Of a stretch of DNA of 64,000 nt, positions 50,020 through 60,100 are shown in pieces (the stretch's first letter is position 1; every line of letters begins with the position of its first letter). This DNA is from Syngnathus acus (Eukaryota > Chordata > Actinopteri > Syngnathiformes > Syngnathidae): positions 168,501 through 232,500 of the forward strand of contig NC_051087.1 of the NCBI RefSeq assembly GCF_901709675.1. Direction: 5' to 3'. The notes below the pieces were generated by a model. The model did not search any database. It was not told where the DNA came from and saw nothing but the letters and a program-made list of their open reading frames with translations. The translations under genes and the position numbers were made by a program.

Positions 50020-50905
50020 CTTTGAGTACCGCTCGGGGACGCCCGTCACGGTGGATGGATTCGTATGGACTTTGGTGGCGGGTTCGCCGTGTAATGGAGC
50101 GAACGCGGACGTTTCAGGGTGTCCAGAAGCCGGAAAAAAAGGAGCAAAAGAAGTGCCGAATCCGCTTGTGGCAGCCAGGACGGCGTAATCAAATCAAACA
50201 TGGCTGTCGGCCGGCCGGCACCGCCCACCCGGAATTGAAATCGACGAAGCGCGGCATTGTGGGTAGTGTGGTCCTTTCAAGCCGCTATGTCACGCAGCAT
50301 TAGCTGCTGAGCTGATCCATCAAGGTTGTTCAGTGCCCTGGCTCCCTCTCTCTTCCTGTCTTGCTTTAGATTGAACATTTGAAAAGCACATTCTTAGCGG
50401 CAAGTCTGAAATCGATACGTGTCAAAACGATTCCTATCTGTAATAGGAAGCGTTTGTGCTGGAATGATCTCGCTGCGAGTACAAATGGTGAGAGGTTGTT
50501 TTCTGATTACAAATCCAAATTGTTTGGGACTTTGAGGCGACTACTTGGCCAAACTACGGGCGTGCGCTTTTTTGGGAGTTAGCCACTCCTCCCTTCACAT
50601 GTGTTGGAATATCAACTTGAGGCAATGCCGACGGGCACATTCCTGCACATGAAGTATCTATCCGTATGAAGCTCTCTCTGTCTTAAAAATCGAAAGTGCC
50701 ACTCTGAAGTTATATGCCTTATATTGTAACGTCATTGAAACAGATTGTTTAAAAAAATGACAACGGCACATTCAAACAAACGATTAAGTCCAAATGTAGA
50801 AGATGTTTGAGCGTCGTTTCTCGTCCCATGCTGCAAATCGTCAAGTCACGTCATGGCCAAGGTGCAGGCAGAAAGCAGGAGCGTCCGTTTTTTTCTACAT
50901 CAACC
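50020..50905. other. rab1a promoter side and ppp3r1 3' flank
   Basis: The rab1a 5' UTR/promoter is expected at about 50020-50290. The remainder is AT-rich with no recognisable ORF. Confidence 0.4.
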
Positions 50906-50911
50906 TTTAAT
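50906..50911 (-). terminator. Possible ppp3r1 poly(A) signal (ATTAAA)
   Basis: ATTAAA variant on the minus strand, about 970 nt after the ppp3r1 stop. The interval to the stop is then a long 3' UTR with CA/GCAC repeats and an E-box palindrome GGTCACGTGACC at 51196-51207. Confidence 0.4.
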
Positions 50912-51880
50912 TGGCAACACGGTGTGTTTGAAATGTTCATATTCATCACTAGTCATATTTATATGAGTATTCACATGTAAACACCACAGTCGCACGACCT
51001 TGCGTGAAACGAGCCGGCATATCGACCGCTCCGAGTGGGACTTTGAAAGCGCGCCGTTGGCTTCGTTTGTTGCGAAAACACCCGCGCCAGACGCCGGCCC
51101 CACCGGGCTCGCGTCAGCCGATCGAGCCGCGCCAGACGCCCCATAAAGAAATACACACACGCATGCAAACATCACGCATGCGACGTTCGCCGGGAGGTCA
51201 CGTGACCGACCCCCGAGTGCACGCAATAAGACCTTTTTTTTTTTTTTTACTTTCTCTTCTTGCTTCTGTGCTTGGACGTTTAACAGCGAGGGCCTGCATC
51301 AGCCGGGGGGAAAAAAATAAAAAGGGGCGGGGGGAGGGGGCATTTGTGAGGTTGATGAAGCGGGCCGAGTGCGTCAATGTGAAAGACTTTCTGTTTGACA
51401 TGCGAACAAACAGCAGGCGGCGCCGTTGAGCACACGTGCACCACGAAAGAACAAAACCACACAGCAAATTCCACTTTGTAAAAAATGTTTGGTAGCCGCT
51501 CAGCAGGGAGATGACGAAGAAAAAACATCAAGGTGGACGCTTCGTCGCTGCACGAGCGCGTGCTAACATGCTAATGAACGCGCCGGGCTAACCGGCGACG
51601 ACGACAACACGAAGGTCCGATCACAGGCACGCGCGTGCCTCCGGTTGGCACGCTCTCGCTTCCTGTACACGGCAGAATAAATAAAAGCACGCACGTACGC
51701 ACGCACGCACACACACACGCACGCCGCAAATTGCGGTCGCTCGGCAAAAAACAAAACAACAAAAACGAGCGCTCGGGAAAGTGCCGCTTCCTGTTTGAGC
51801 GTTTGCCGCGAGAGTTTGGCTTTGTACGGGAGAGGAAGGGGGCGAGGGGCCGCGGGCGCCGTCGAGGAGCGGGAAGCCCG

Positions 51881-54096
51881 TCACACGTCCACCACCATCT
51901 TTTTGTGAATGTCCAGGCCGCCCACCACCTGCCACAAAACAAAGTCGACTGCATGATCATCTGGAGAGCAGCTGATTTTTCAGCAATCTTTGTCAACGAG
52001 GCCAAGGTAAGGTTGTTGGATTTTTTGGGGGGGACAAACTGACCGCACAGAACTCCTCGAAGGATATCCTTCCGTCGCCGTCCTTGTCGGCATTGATGAT
52101 AGTTTTGTCAACGATCTGCTGCAGCTGCGTGTCCTTTAGGTTGTTGCCCACCATCATCTTCAGAACCTGGAACAGCTCGCCGTTGGAGATGTAGCCGTCT
52201 TTGTCCATGTCGTAGATGCGGAAGGCGACTGGAAGGCAAAACCAACGCTGCAGACGGACTTGCTTTGGGAACTTTGCAAATCGGACATATCAAAAGCGTG
52301 ACTTGAAGAGAAACGTGCAAATGTGACAAGACTCTTGGGTTAAGTTTGCCTTTCATGCTTAACAAGTAAACGGAATTGAATTCAATGTCGATTGCGCGAC
52401 TCGCACCGTGGCGGCAAAAAAAAAAAAATAAATTGAAAAGAGAGACTGCCGCTGCGTCAATTTCTGGAGTTGACTCACATCGTAACTTTTGCTCCTTATC
52501 TCCTTTGACGCTGAACTGAGAGACGCCCTCAATGAATTCTGAAGATAAAAAGAAGAAGCATCAGGGCCAAGGGCGCCAAACAAAGCCAGCCAGAGCGACC
52601 ACTTACCTTTGAAGTCCACTTCGCCGTTGCCATCCGTGTCAAAGATGTCGATGACGCGCTGCACCAGAGGGTTCTGCTGCAACTCGGGCAGCGACATGAA
52701 CTCCTCCACGCTCAGAGAACCCGAGTTGTCCAGGTCCAGTTTCTTGAAGCGCTTGCCCAGACGCTTAATCTCGTCCGCGTCGACTGAACACACAAGCGGA
52801 CAGACAAGAGACGGACGGCGCGCGAGATCAGATCGGTCGGCGCAAGTCGCTCGCGGACCAGCGGGTGCTACACCTCGCCCCCAGGGCGCCAACCCTAACC
52901 CCCCCAGGACAGCCGCTTCCCAAACTCACCCGATTTACGGCGGGCTGTGGCCATGGCGCCTGTCTAAACCTGACTCGGCATAAGGGCTAATCCCCCCCCC
53001 GCTCGGGGGAGGGGCTAATCCGACGAGAGACGCTTCTCGTTTGGCTGCCGACTTTAATCTGGTCGGCCACAATCAACCGATCAAAATTGCCAGTTTTGTA
53101 CAAAGCTCATTCAAAAAATAGAAAGTGACCTCAAAGCCTTTTTTTTTTTTTTTTTTTAAATGCATCCCGTAATAAACAAACTGGACCTCCGCGAGAGAAC
53201 GAGAGCACTCACCGAGGCATTTTCAGCAGCTGCCCGGCCCGCATTGATTTGATCACATCATTCTTCTTCGTGCGCATTTGAAAAGTACATTTTGACAGCG
53301 AAAAGGATGTCACGCGTGCCGAGGGACCCGACAGTCCTTTTAAGAATGCTAAAAATACGTCGGCGTTTGCCGCCGCTGCCGCTGATGTCATACTTACAGT
53401 GGGAGCACATGTCCAGAGCATAACTGGCTTCGTTCCCCTGGAAACCAAAACAACATCACATTATTCCACAAATTCATTTCATCATTGTTTAGCTCAGACC
53501 CCAGCAAATGTTGTTGCTTTTCTCCATATCCAGTTTAGTTGATGCCAGCATTAGAAAAACAACAACTGGTTTTTGCAACGACTGCACGCATGGTGATGGT
53601 TCGCAGATTTAGGGAACCCATTTTCTGTTATTTGCCGATATTGATATTCATTGATGATTCGGTGATTGATAAATTGCGTCCACTTGCCAACGTTAATCTC
53701 GCCAACACAATTCTTTGACTTTTATTTTGGTAGCGCTTCTACGACAACCGAGCCCACTTCCGGTTGCCAGAGCTAGCCTTGCTAAGCTTGTAGCATCAAC
53801 AACAAGAGCCCAGCTCACGCCAAATCGATGCACACCCGAACGCCCTCAAGCATCTTCAAATGTTCGTGTCGGAAACGAAACATGTCACACTCCTTGAGAA
53901 GAGAATCTGACAAATCCAATTTTGCCGTGCCGTCTCGTCGTCTGTCCGTCCGTCCGTCACGAGCGCCGACGTCCAAGGCCCATCGATCGTATTAGGACGG
54001 CGGGCGAGCGAGCGAGCGAGCGAACGGCGGCTAACGTTAGCCTGCAAATGTTGCCAACACGACGGAACGCGGCGTGGCGTCCTCGAGTCTTACCAT
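51881..54096 (-). CDS. ppp3r1: Calcineurin B subunit 1 (PPP3R1), 6 exons
   Basis: Ca2+-binding regulatory subunit of the phosphatase calcineurin (family knowledge). Exons: 54094-54096 (ATG only), 53398-53437, 52607-52783, 52479-52538, 52044-52228, 51881-51928. They give 170 aa, the standard length. The N-terminus [15 protein letters not shown] carries the N-myristoylation glycine. The four EF-hand loops are visible: [36 protein letters not shown] and [12 protein letters not shown]-like (here [13 protein letters not shown]). It ends [15 protein letters not shown]. An alternative first exon that joins the same exon 3 in phase is at 52930-52954. Confidence 0.96.
52930..52954 (-). CDS. ppp3r1: Possible alternative first coding exon of ppp3r1
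   Basis: ATG GCC ACA and five more codons (MATARRKS) are followed by a strong donor (G|GTGAGT). The exon ends in phase 1, exactly as the canonical exon 2 does, so it can splice directly to 52783. The product would read [17 protein letters not shown] and lack the Gly-2 myristoylation site. The ATG context GCGCCATGG is strong. It is predicted from sequence only. Confidence 0.5.
53438..54093 (-). other. ppp3r1 intron 1
   Basis: AT-rich intron between the isolated ATG and the GNEASY exon. It ends at the start-codon exon inside a CpG-rich promoter. No internal gene is seen. Confidence 0.5.
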
Positions 54097-54411
54097 GTTG
54101 CCTGTCGAGGGGAGGTCTGCGAGGGAGGACTGACGATCGGGCGCTTGAGCTAACGTGCTAACGCGGCTAAGCAGGGGAGTGAGGAGAACGACTAGCAGCC
54201 AGCCGACTAGCACGAGCGGCACTGCGGCAGGGGGCGGGGCTTCAGCGCCCCAAGATTCGGAGGGAGGGAGGGGAGGGGAGGGGAGGGGAGGCCCGTGACG
54301 TGACAGCCGGCTCGCTCGCTGAGATTTGGAAATGGTGATGGTGAAATGGAATTTGGTGATGGACAAGCTCTGGTTATGGAGCAGACGTTTTTGTGCGCTG
54401 AGGAAGGCCCG
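54097..54411. promoter_or_regulatory. ppp3r1 promoter region
   Basis: GC-rich with (CGAG)n just inside the intron side and (GGGGA)n at 54273-54291. It lies upstream of the ppp3r1 start and downstream of cnrip1. Confidence 0.4.
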
Positions 54412-54417
54412 TTTATT
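54412..54417 (-). terminator. Candidate cnrip1 poly(A) signal
   Basis: AATAAA on the minus strand about 365 nt after the cnrip1 stop. Confidence 0.5.
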
Positions 54418-54641
54418 TCGGTAAGCAATCCGCAACGGTTGCATGTCAAGTGTCCCATTTGAACGCGTTGCCATTTGAGCGCGTCATTTTCGGCCCCTGA
54501 GACAACGTGGCTCTGTCGTTTCCATAGACTTGTTGTCACTTTGCGTCACGCTTGAGCGTTTCGCTTGAGAACAAACCAGCAGACGAGTCGGCCTTTTGCT
54601 TTTCTTGTTGCTTTTATCAAGGAGAAACACAAAAAGAGTTG

Positions 54642-54764
54642 GCAAGAAGCAGGTGAGGGAGGACGCCGGGGAGTCACCAAATTGCACTCGGCTTGGGGGG
54701 CCCCCGCAAGAAGCAGGTGAGGGAGGACGCCGGGGAGTCACCAAATTGCACTCGGCTTGGGGGG
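54642..54764. repeat. 64-bp tandem duplication in the cnrip1 3' UTR
   Basis: Two adjacent, almost identical copies with period 64 (54642-54705 and 54706-54764). The second copy ends about 17 bp before the stop codon of cnrip1. Confidence 0.92.
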
Positions 54765-54780
54765 CGCTCAGTCGGGGCAA

Positions 54781-55625
54781 TCAGTTGAAGGCCTCCTTGT
54801 TGATCCACATGAGGGTGCGCGTCTCGTTGGGTTTGCACTCGTACTCGATGCTGCTGAACTTGTTGCCGAACTGGCAGTGCTCGCGCTTGTAGTAGTTGTA
54901 GTACTTGGCCTGCCAAAGCGTCTCGAAGGTGCCGGCGCGCCCAAACTGCAAGCACAGCAAACAGCACAAACACGTGATACGCCTGCGACTTTGGGCTCGG
55001 GAACGCACGCATGCAGGCAGGCACGCACGCACGCGCGCGCGCTTCCACATTGGACCTCAACAAAAAGTGTTGTCGAGGTAGGTCCCAGAGTCTGGTTGCT
55101 TTCTCCAAATGGAGCCGAAGCGGCCGCCCGCCCATACCTGGATGCTGACTTGCACGGGCTGCCGGTCGCCGCTCTTGGTGTGCGGGACGCCTTCGGTGTC
55201 GTAGCGTCCGTGGTAGACGACGCCGTCGGCGTCCCGAGACTGCTCCTCCAGCGGGAAGACCACGCCGCCGATGTTCATGTTGCTGACACGCACACGCAAA
55301 ATCCAGAAGAGGAACTCACTTGGCATGTTTTACACCTCCCTGAATTTAGTGACCGAAATGAAATCAAATTTGGGTGGTGTGAAGTTGAGCCTCAGAACTT
55401 CAGAATGAGCCAAACATTTTGGTTTTTTTCTCTCACGAGCAATGAAAAATGTCAAACGGTGGAACATGTTGCTTGTGGCCATCATGCATTCAAGGGGCGG
55501 GGCCTCCCGCAGACGCTGTGAGCCGCAGCTGCTTTCCGTTTGTCTTTGTCCCGTTTAATAAATGGCGAGCGTGCCCTGCCCTGCCCTGCCCTGCCCTGCC
55601 CTGCCCTGCCCTGCCCTGCCCTGCC

Positions 55626-55677
<52 letters not shown>

Positions 55678-56121
55678 CCTCCTCTTGATTGGCTGGCGAC
55701 CAGTGCCCCCTTGCTGCTTCTGAAGATGGATGGAGATGAATATTATTGTTATAATGTTATTCTATTAGGCACGGTCAGCACGTTTTCATGCAAGGAGCTC
55801 AGCAGCAGGTTCTTGCGCGTCCGTGCGTGCTCGCTCGCGTAGAGTCAATTCACGAGGGGCGCCGCGCATTTTAAAGTCGATGCCGTTCGGGCAGACTGCA
55901 CCGCGTCTCGGTTCTCTTGCTTGCTTCGTGCGTTTTTCTTACGTGGCCTCGACGGTTCCGGGCTTGACGAGGACTTGGATTTTGTATTTGGAGCCCGTGA
56001 GCAGCTTGACGGTTCGGGTTTGTCCGAACCGGCTTCCGTCCACCTTGAAGAAAACGTCGCCGTCGTTGGGTTGGATCCACAACGAGATGGAGATGTGAAC
56101 CAAGTCTGGGACGTCGTCCAT
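54781..56121 (-). CDS. cnrip1: CB1 cannabinoid receptor-interacting protein 1, 3 exons
   Basis: Cytosolic beta-barrel protein that binds the C-tail of the CB1 receptor (family knowledge). Exons: 55943-56121, 55138-55282, 54781-54945. They give 162 aa (human CRIP1a 164). Matches include [71 protein letters not shown] and [19 protein letters not shown]. An in-frame ATG lies further upstream, but the start at 56121 ([13 protein letters not shown]) matches the family N-terminus. Next to ppp3r1, as I recall for human 2p14. Confidence 0.95.
55569..55676. repeat. (CCTGC)n then (CTGC)n arrays in cnrip1 intron 1
   Basis: About 13 pentanucleotide units change into about 11 tetranucleotide units, suggesting slippage. 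They produce spurious Cys/Leu/Pro-rich ORFs. Confidence 0.93.
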
Positions 56122-57175
56122 TTTCAGGGAGGGGGGAGGAGGTCCGCGGGGGGTTCTGCGCGATGGCTCAGGAGGAGGCTGAGGACCACAGTCGAGCGCG
56201 CCCAAGCAAACAAGACTGCTTCCGCTCGCGCACTTCACAACAAGAGCGGGCAAAATGAGGTGGGCGTAAGAATGTTGACGATGCCCGGTGAGCCAAAGTC
56301 AGTCCTTTTATTTCTCTCAGACCGTTTCATCGTCAAAGCAACCAACATTCTGTAATGTATGAAAAAATTCGACTTCCTCATGTCACCACCGCCGCCTCCT
56401 CAGTTGCTGCTGTGGTCATCAAATATAGAATTTTCATTATTTGAGCGTGAATAAATTCATTTTTCCAGGCAGGGGGGCGCCACTGAGCAAGTTCTCAAGG
56501 TGTTTTCAACCCCCTCGGATATACGTTGCATAAATACGGTGGGTCTCGGCTCGGCTCGGCTCCCGGCCGACACGTGAAAGGAAGCCCGCCCAAAAAAGGT
56601 GATTCGGGTCCTACTTCAGACAGCAGGGGGCAGTCTAAGGCTGCTAATGCTACCCTGAGAATACAAAGCCATCAAGCAGGAAGTGAAACGCGAGGAGAGT
56701 GTGAGTGGGGGTCAGGTCAAGCCAAGCAGGTCGAGGTAGAGATGCGATCAAGCCTCGGCCACACGACGGACGCGTTGCTAACTAAATGGCCTCATAGGAA
56801 ACTTCGGACAAAAAGGGGCAACTAAAACGGAGTCATAGTTGAGCATTTCAACCGCTTTAAATACGTTGGAAGATTTGCACCGTTTTTGGGGATAGGAGGC
56901 TTTTTGGAATGACTGTGACATGTAAGCTTATAGTATCACAACAATATATCCGAATGCGGCTAAAGTGACACCGTTTGAAGTGAGACCTTGGCAAATCTTA
57001 GTTGGAGAGGGCATTTTACCACCTCCCCACCTAAGCTTCTTGCTTGACGTCCTTTGAACATTAGGAACGGGCAGATCGCACGAGAGGCTACTGTGACCGA
57101 GGCGCCACGCCACGCCAGGCTAGGGCAAAACAGGCAGGAGTACGCAACAAGCAAAAGGGGGCGTGGCCCGCCAAC
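56122..57175. other. cnrip1 promoter side and cacna1i 3' flank
   Basis: GC-rich to about 56260 (cnrip1 5' UTR/promoter). It then becomes mixed with no recognised exon. A minus-strand AATAAA at 56307-56312 could end the cacna1i transcript, giving a 3' UTR of about 0.87 kb. That is uncertain. Confidence 0.4.
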
Positions 57176-60100
57176 TCAGTCGGACTCGGGCCGAGCGGCG
57201 GCATCCAGCGACAGCGTCCGCCTCCTGAGCTCCACGCTGCTGTCCGTCAACTGCGCAGCCGTGGCAAGCGGCTGCTCCCCCGGGGGCGGGCTCACCCGCT
57301 CCTTCTTGTTTCCGCTCGACGCCGGCGAGACGGATGGGCTGAGGCGCCCGCAGGCCTCGTCGGCATCGGGCGGCGGCGCCAGGTGTCTGTGCGAGCGCGC
57401 TTCGATGCGCCGCACTTCCTCGTCGTCCGCCGGCCGGGGCTCCGAAGCCCCCGTGTTTTTTCCCGCCTCGTCGCCGCGACTCCGGCACGAGATGACTCTC
57501 TGCGCTCGAGTGAACTTGGAGGTGTGAACGCTGGATGAGCGCCGGCAGGGCGGCGTGGACCGAGAAGACGCGGCTCCGGCCAGGCGGCTGCCCGAAACGT
57601 CGTCGGCCGAGCCCATTTGATCGGACGAATCGCAGCGCACGGCCTCCTACGTGCAAAGACGTTCAAGTGATGTCACGTGCAACGCTCAAAAGCTCACGTG
57701 GAAGTCAAACGAGAAAAGACACTGACTTGTCTGCGCAGCCGCCGACCGGCCGCACGGAACGACGTCGGGATCTCCAGGTCGGGGACGTACGAGGGGCTTA
57801 GCTTGTTGCGATCCGGACTGGCTTCAGGGCTCAGCCACTGAGAGCGCCCCCCGGAGGCCTTGAGCGACGGCTGTCTGTCCACGCTGCAGCTGGACACCAG
57901 GGCGGGCCTGCATCCATCCAGGCTGTGCCCGGCCGAGCTCAGTCGGCGGGGCTCGGCGGCGGCCCGGGAGGGGCCCGAGCGGCACCCGTCCACGCTGCGG
58001 GCCGAGTCTAGGCGGCGGTCGGGCGGGCCGCTTCGTCGGGGCGACTCTCCGTCGATGCTCCGGCTGAGGCGGATGACGGGGCGGCCGCCTTGTCCCGAGC
58101 CCAGCGAGGCGTGGCCGATGGCGGGGAGGGCGCCCGGGACCTGCAACGAGGAGCCGGAGCCCAGCGACGACACCGAGCCTGCCCCGCCCGGACCAAAAGA
58201 AAGGGCGTGAGTGAGGCCAGTCGCAGGCGACGCCCGCCCGCGCACGCCCCGAAGTCTCACCTGAGTAGCCGTAGGCCAGGCAGGCGTCGTACGGCCCGCG
58301 CCCGAGCGGCTGCCATCCGTCGCCGGGCAGCGACAGCATGCGGCCGAAGCTCGGCGGCTTGCCGGGGCAACGCTCCTCTGACCGCGCCTGCGTCAAAAAG
58401 CAGTGCGCGTCACGTGACCCGTTTGAGTCGGGCCGAGTGGTTAAACTAGAACATTCTGACACGAGCCATGGAGGCGGACCTGAGCGGGCACGCTGGCGGC
58501 GGCGGCGGGCTCCCCGCCCCCCGAGGCGGCGCTGTTCCTGCGGGCGGCCTCCTCGCGCTCCCTCCGCTCCTCCATCTCCTCCAGCTGCGCCTCCTTGTTG
58601 CTGTCCTCCAGGTGCTTCATGAGGACGGCCACCACCACGTTGACCAGCACAAACTGCGCCGTCAGCACGAAGGTGACAAAGTAGACGGGCGAGATCAGCG
58701 GCAGGTAGCTGAGGCAGTGGCGCTCCCCCGGGCGGCACTCGCGCAGCGTGTCCTTCAAACGCAAATATCATCATGAGGCTTGCTTAGGGAGGGAGGGAGG
58801 GAGGCCGCCGATCCGTCGGCAAGTACGGCCACGCGTCATTCACCTTCATGATCCCGTTCCAGTTGTCCCCGGTGGACACTCGGAAGAGTGTCAGGAAGGC
58901 CATGCCAAAGTTGTGGAAGGTGGCGTGACGGCTCAGGCCCTCGCACGGGTTCTCCTCGGAACACTCTAGAAAGCAAGCGCCGCCGAGGCCTTAGAGTGGG
59001 CTGCGACGGGAAACCAGGGGCGGGGCGGGGCGGGTGGGGCGGGGGGCTCCGATTGCGTCTTGAATGCATGTCGGGCAGCAAACACGCGCACACACGTGCA
59101 CTAACCCAGTTTTCCAAAGAGCTCAACTCCCAGAGCTGCATAGATGAAGAACAGCAACATGAAGAGCAGACCCAGATTCCCCACCTAGACGGACGGACGG
59201 ACAGACGGACAAACAACCGTATGACACATATATACAGTACGTGTATACGGTGCCCCCCCCCCACACACACACACACACACACACACGGTGAGGGGAGGGA
59301 GGGAGGGAGGGAGGGAGGCGTGCAGAACCAGGTTGAGATCCCAAATGGAGGCACAAGTGCACGCGTGCCCTATTACACCCGCGTCAAGGAGGAAAGAAAG
59401 AAAGACAGAAAGAAAGAAAGACAGAAAGAAAGAAAGAAAAGAGGAAGAGAAGCTCAAAGCAACAACGAGCGGCAATGGCGGCTCACCTGAGGCAGCGCCT
59501 GCATGACGGTGTCCAGCAGAGCTCGCATCCCTGTAGCCATCTTCAGCAGCTTCAGAACTGCAGCAGGAGCAGGAAGCGACACCAATTTCAAAGGGTGCAC
59601 ACTTTGGGGAGACCCCGAGTCAGCCTCGGCAACTTGTCGCAAAGGCGGCGTTTGAGCGCCAAAACATTGCGAGGACCGCTAGCTAGCCCTGGTCGCCTCG
59701 GTGGCACTTTTGGAACTCCTTTGGGAGCTCGGAAGAGACGCAATGCCTGAACGCACCGCGCGTGATGCGCAGCACCCTCATGATGCGGATGATGGTGGGG
59801 TTGATGGGCAGCGAGGCGTTCAGGTCGATTTCTTCCAGCGTGATTCCCATGATGGACAGCAGCACGATGGCCAGGTCCAACTGGTTCCACCTGGACAGCA
59901 CAAAAAGCGCAGGCGTGCGTGCTGGCGTTTTGCATCCCGTGCTAGCGCTAGCAGGACGCTTTTGCATTCCTCCTCATAGTTTGGGCTCCGTCGCTCGACT
60001 TTGATTAGCAGTCGTTTCACGAGGAGCCGTCCGTCCTTCGCCGCCACGTGTTTTGCCGCTCAATTTGTCATATCACCGCCACCTGTCTTTGAAGAAGCGC

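Noticed and set aside
55569-55676. CRISPR-like array
   Set aside because: The repeats are uninterrupted 5-bp and 4-bp microsatellites with no spacers. The genome is vertebrate.
57824-58774. 316-codon minus-strand ORF of unusual composition
   Set aside because: It is an alternative frame running through cacna1i exons and introns (58261-58752). The channel frame splices cleanly and matches CACNA1I.
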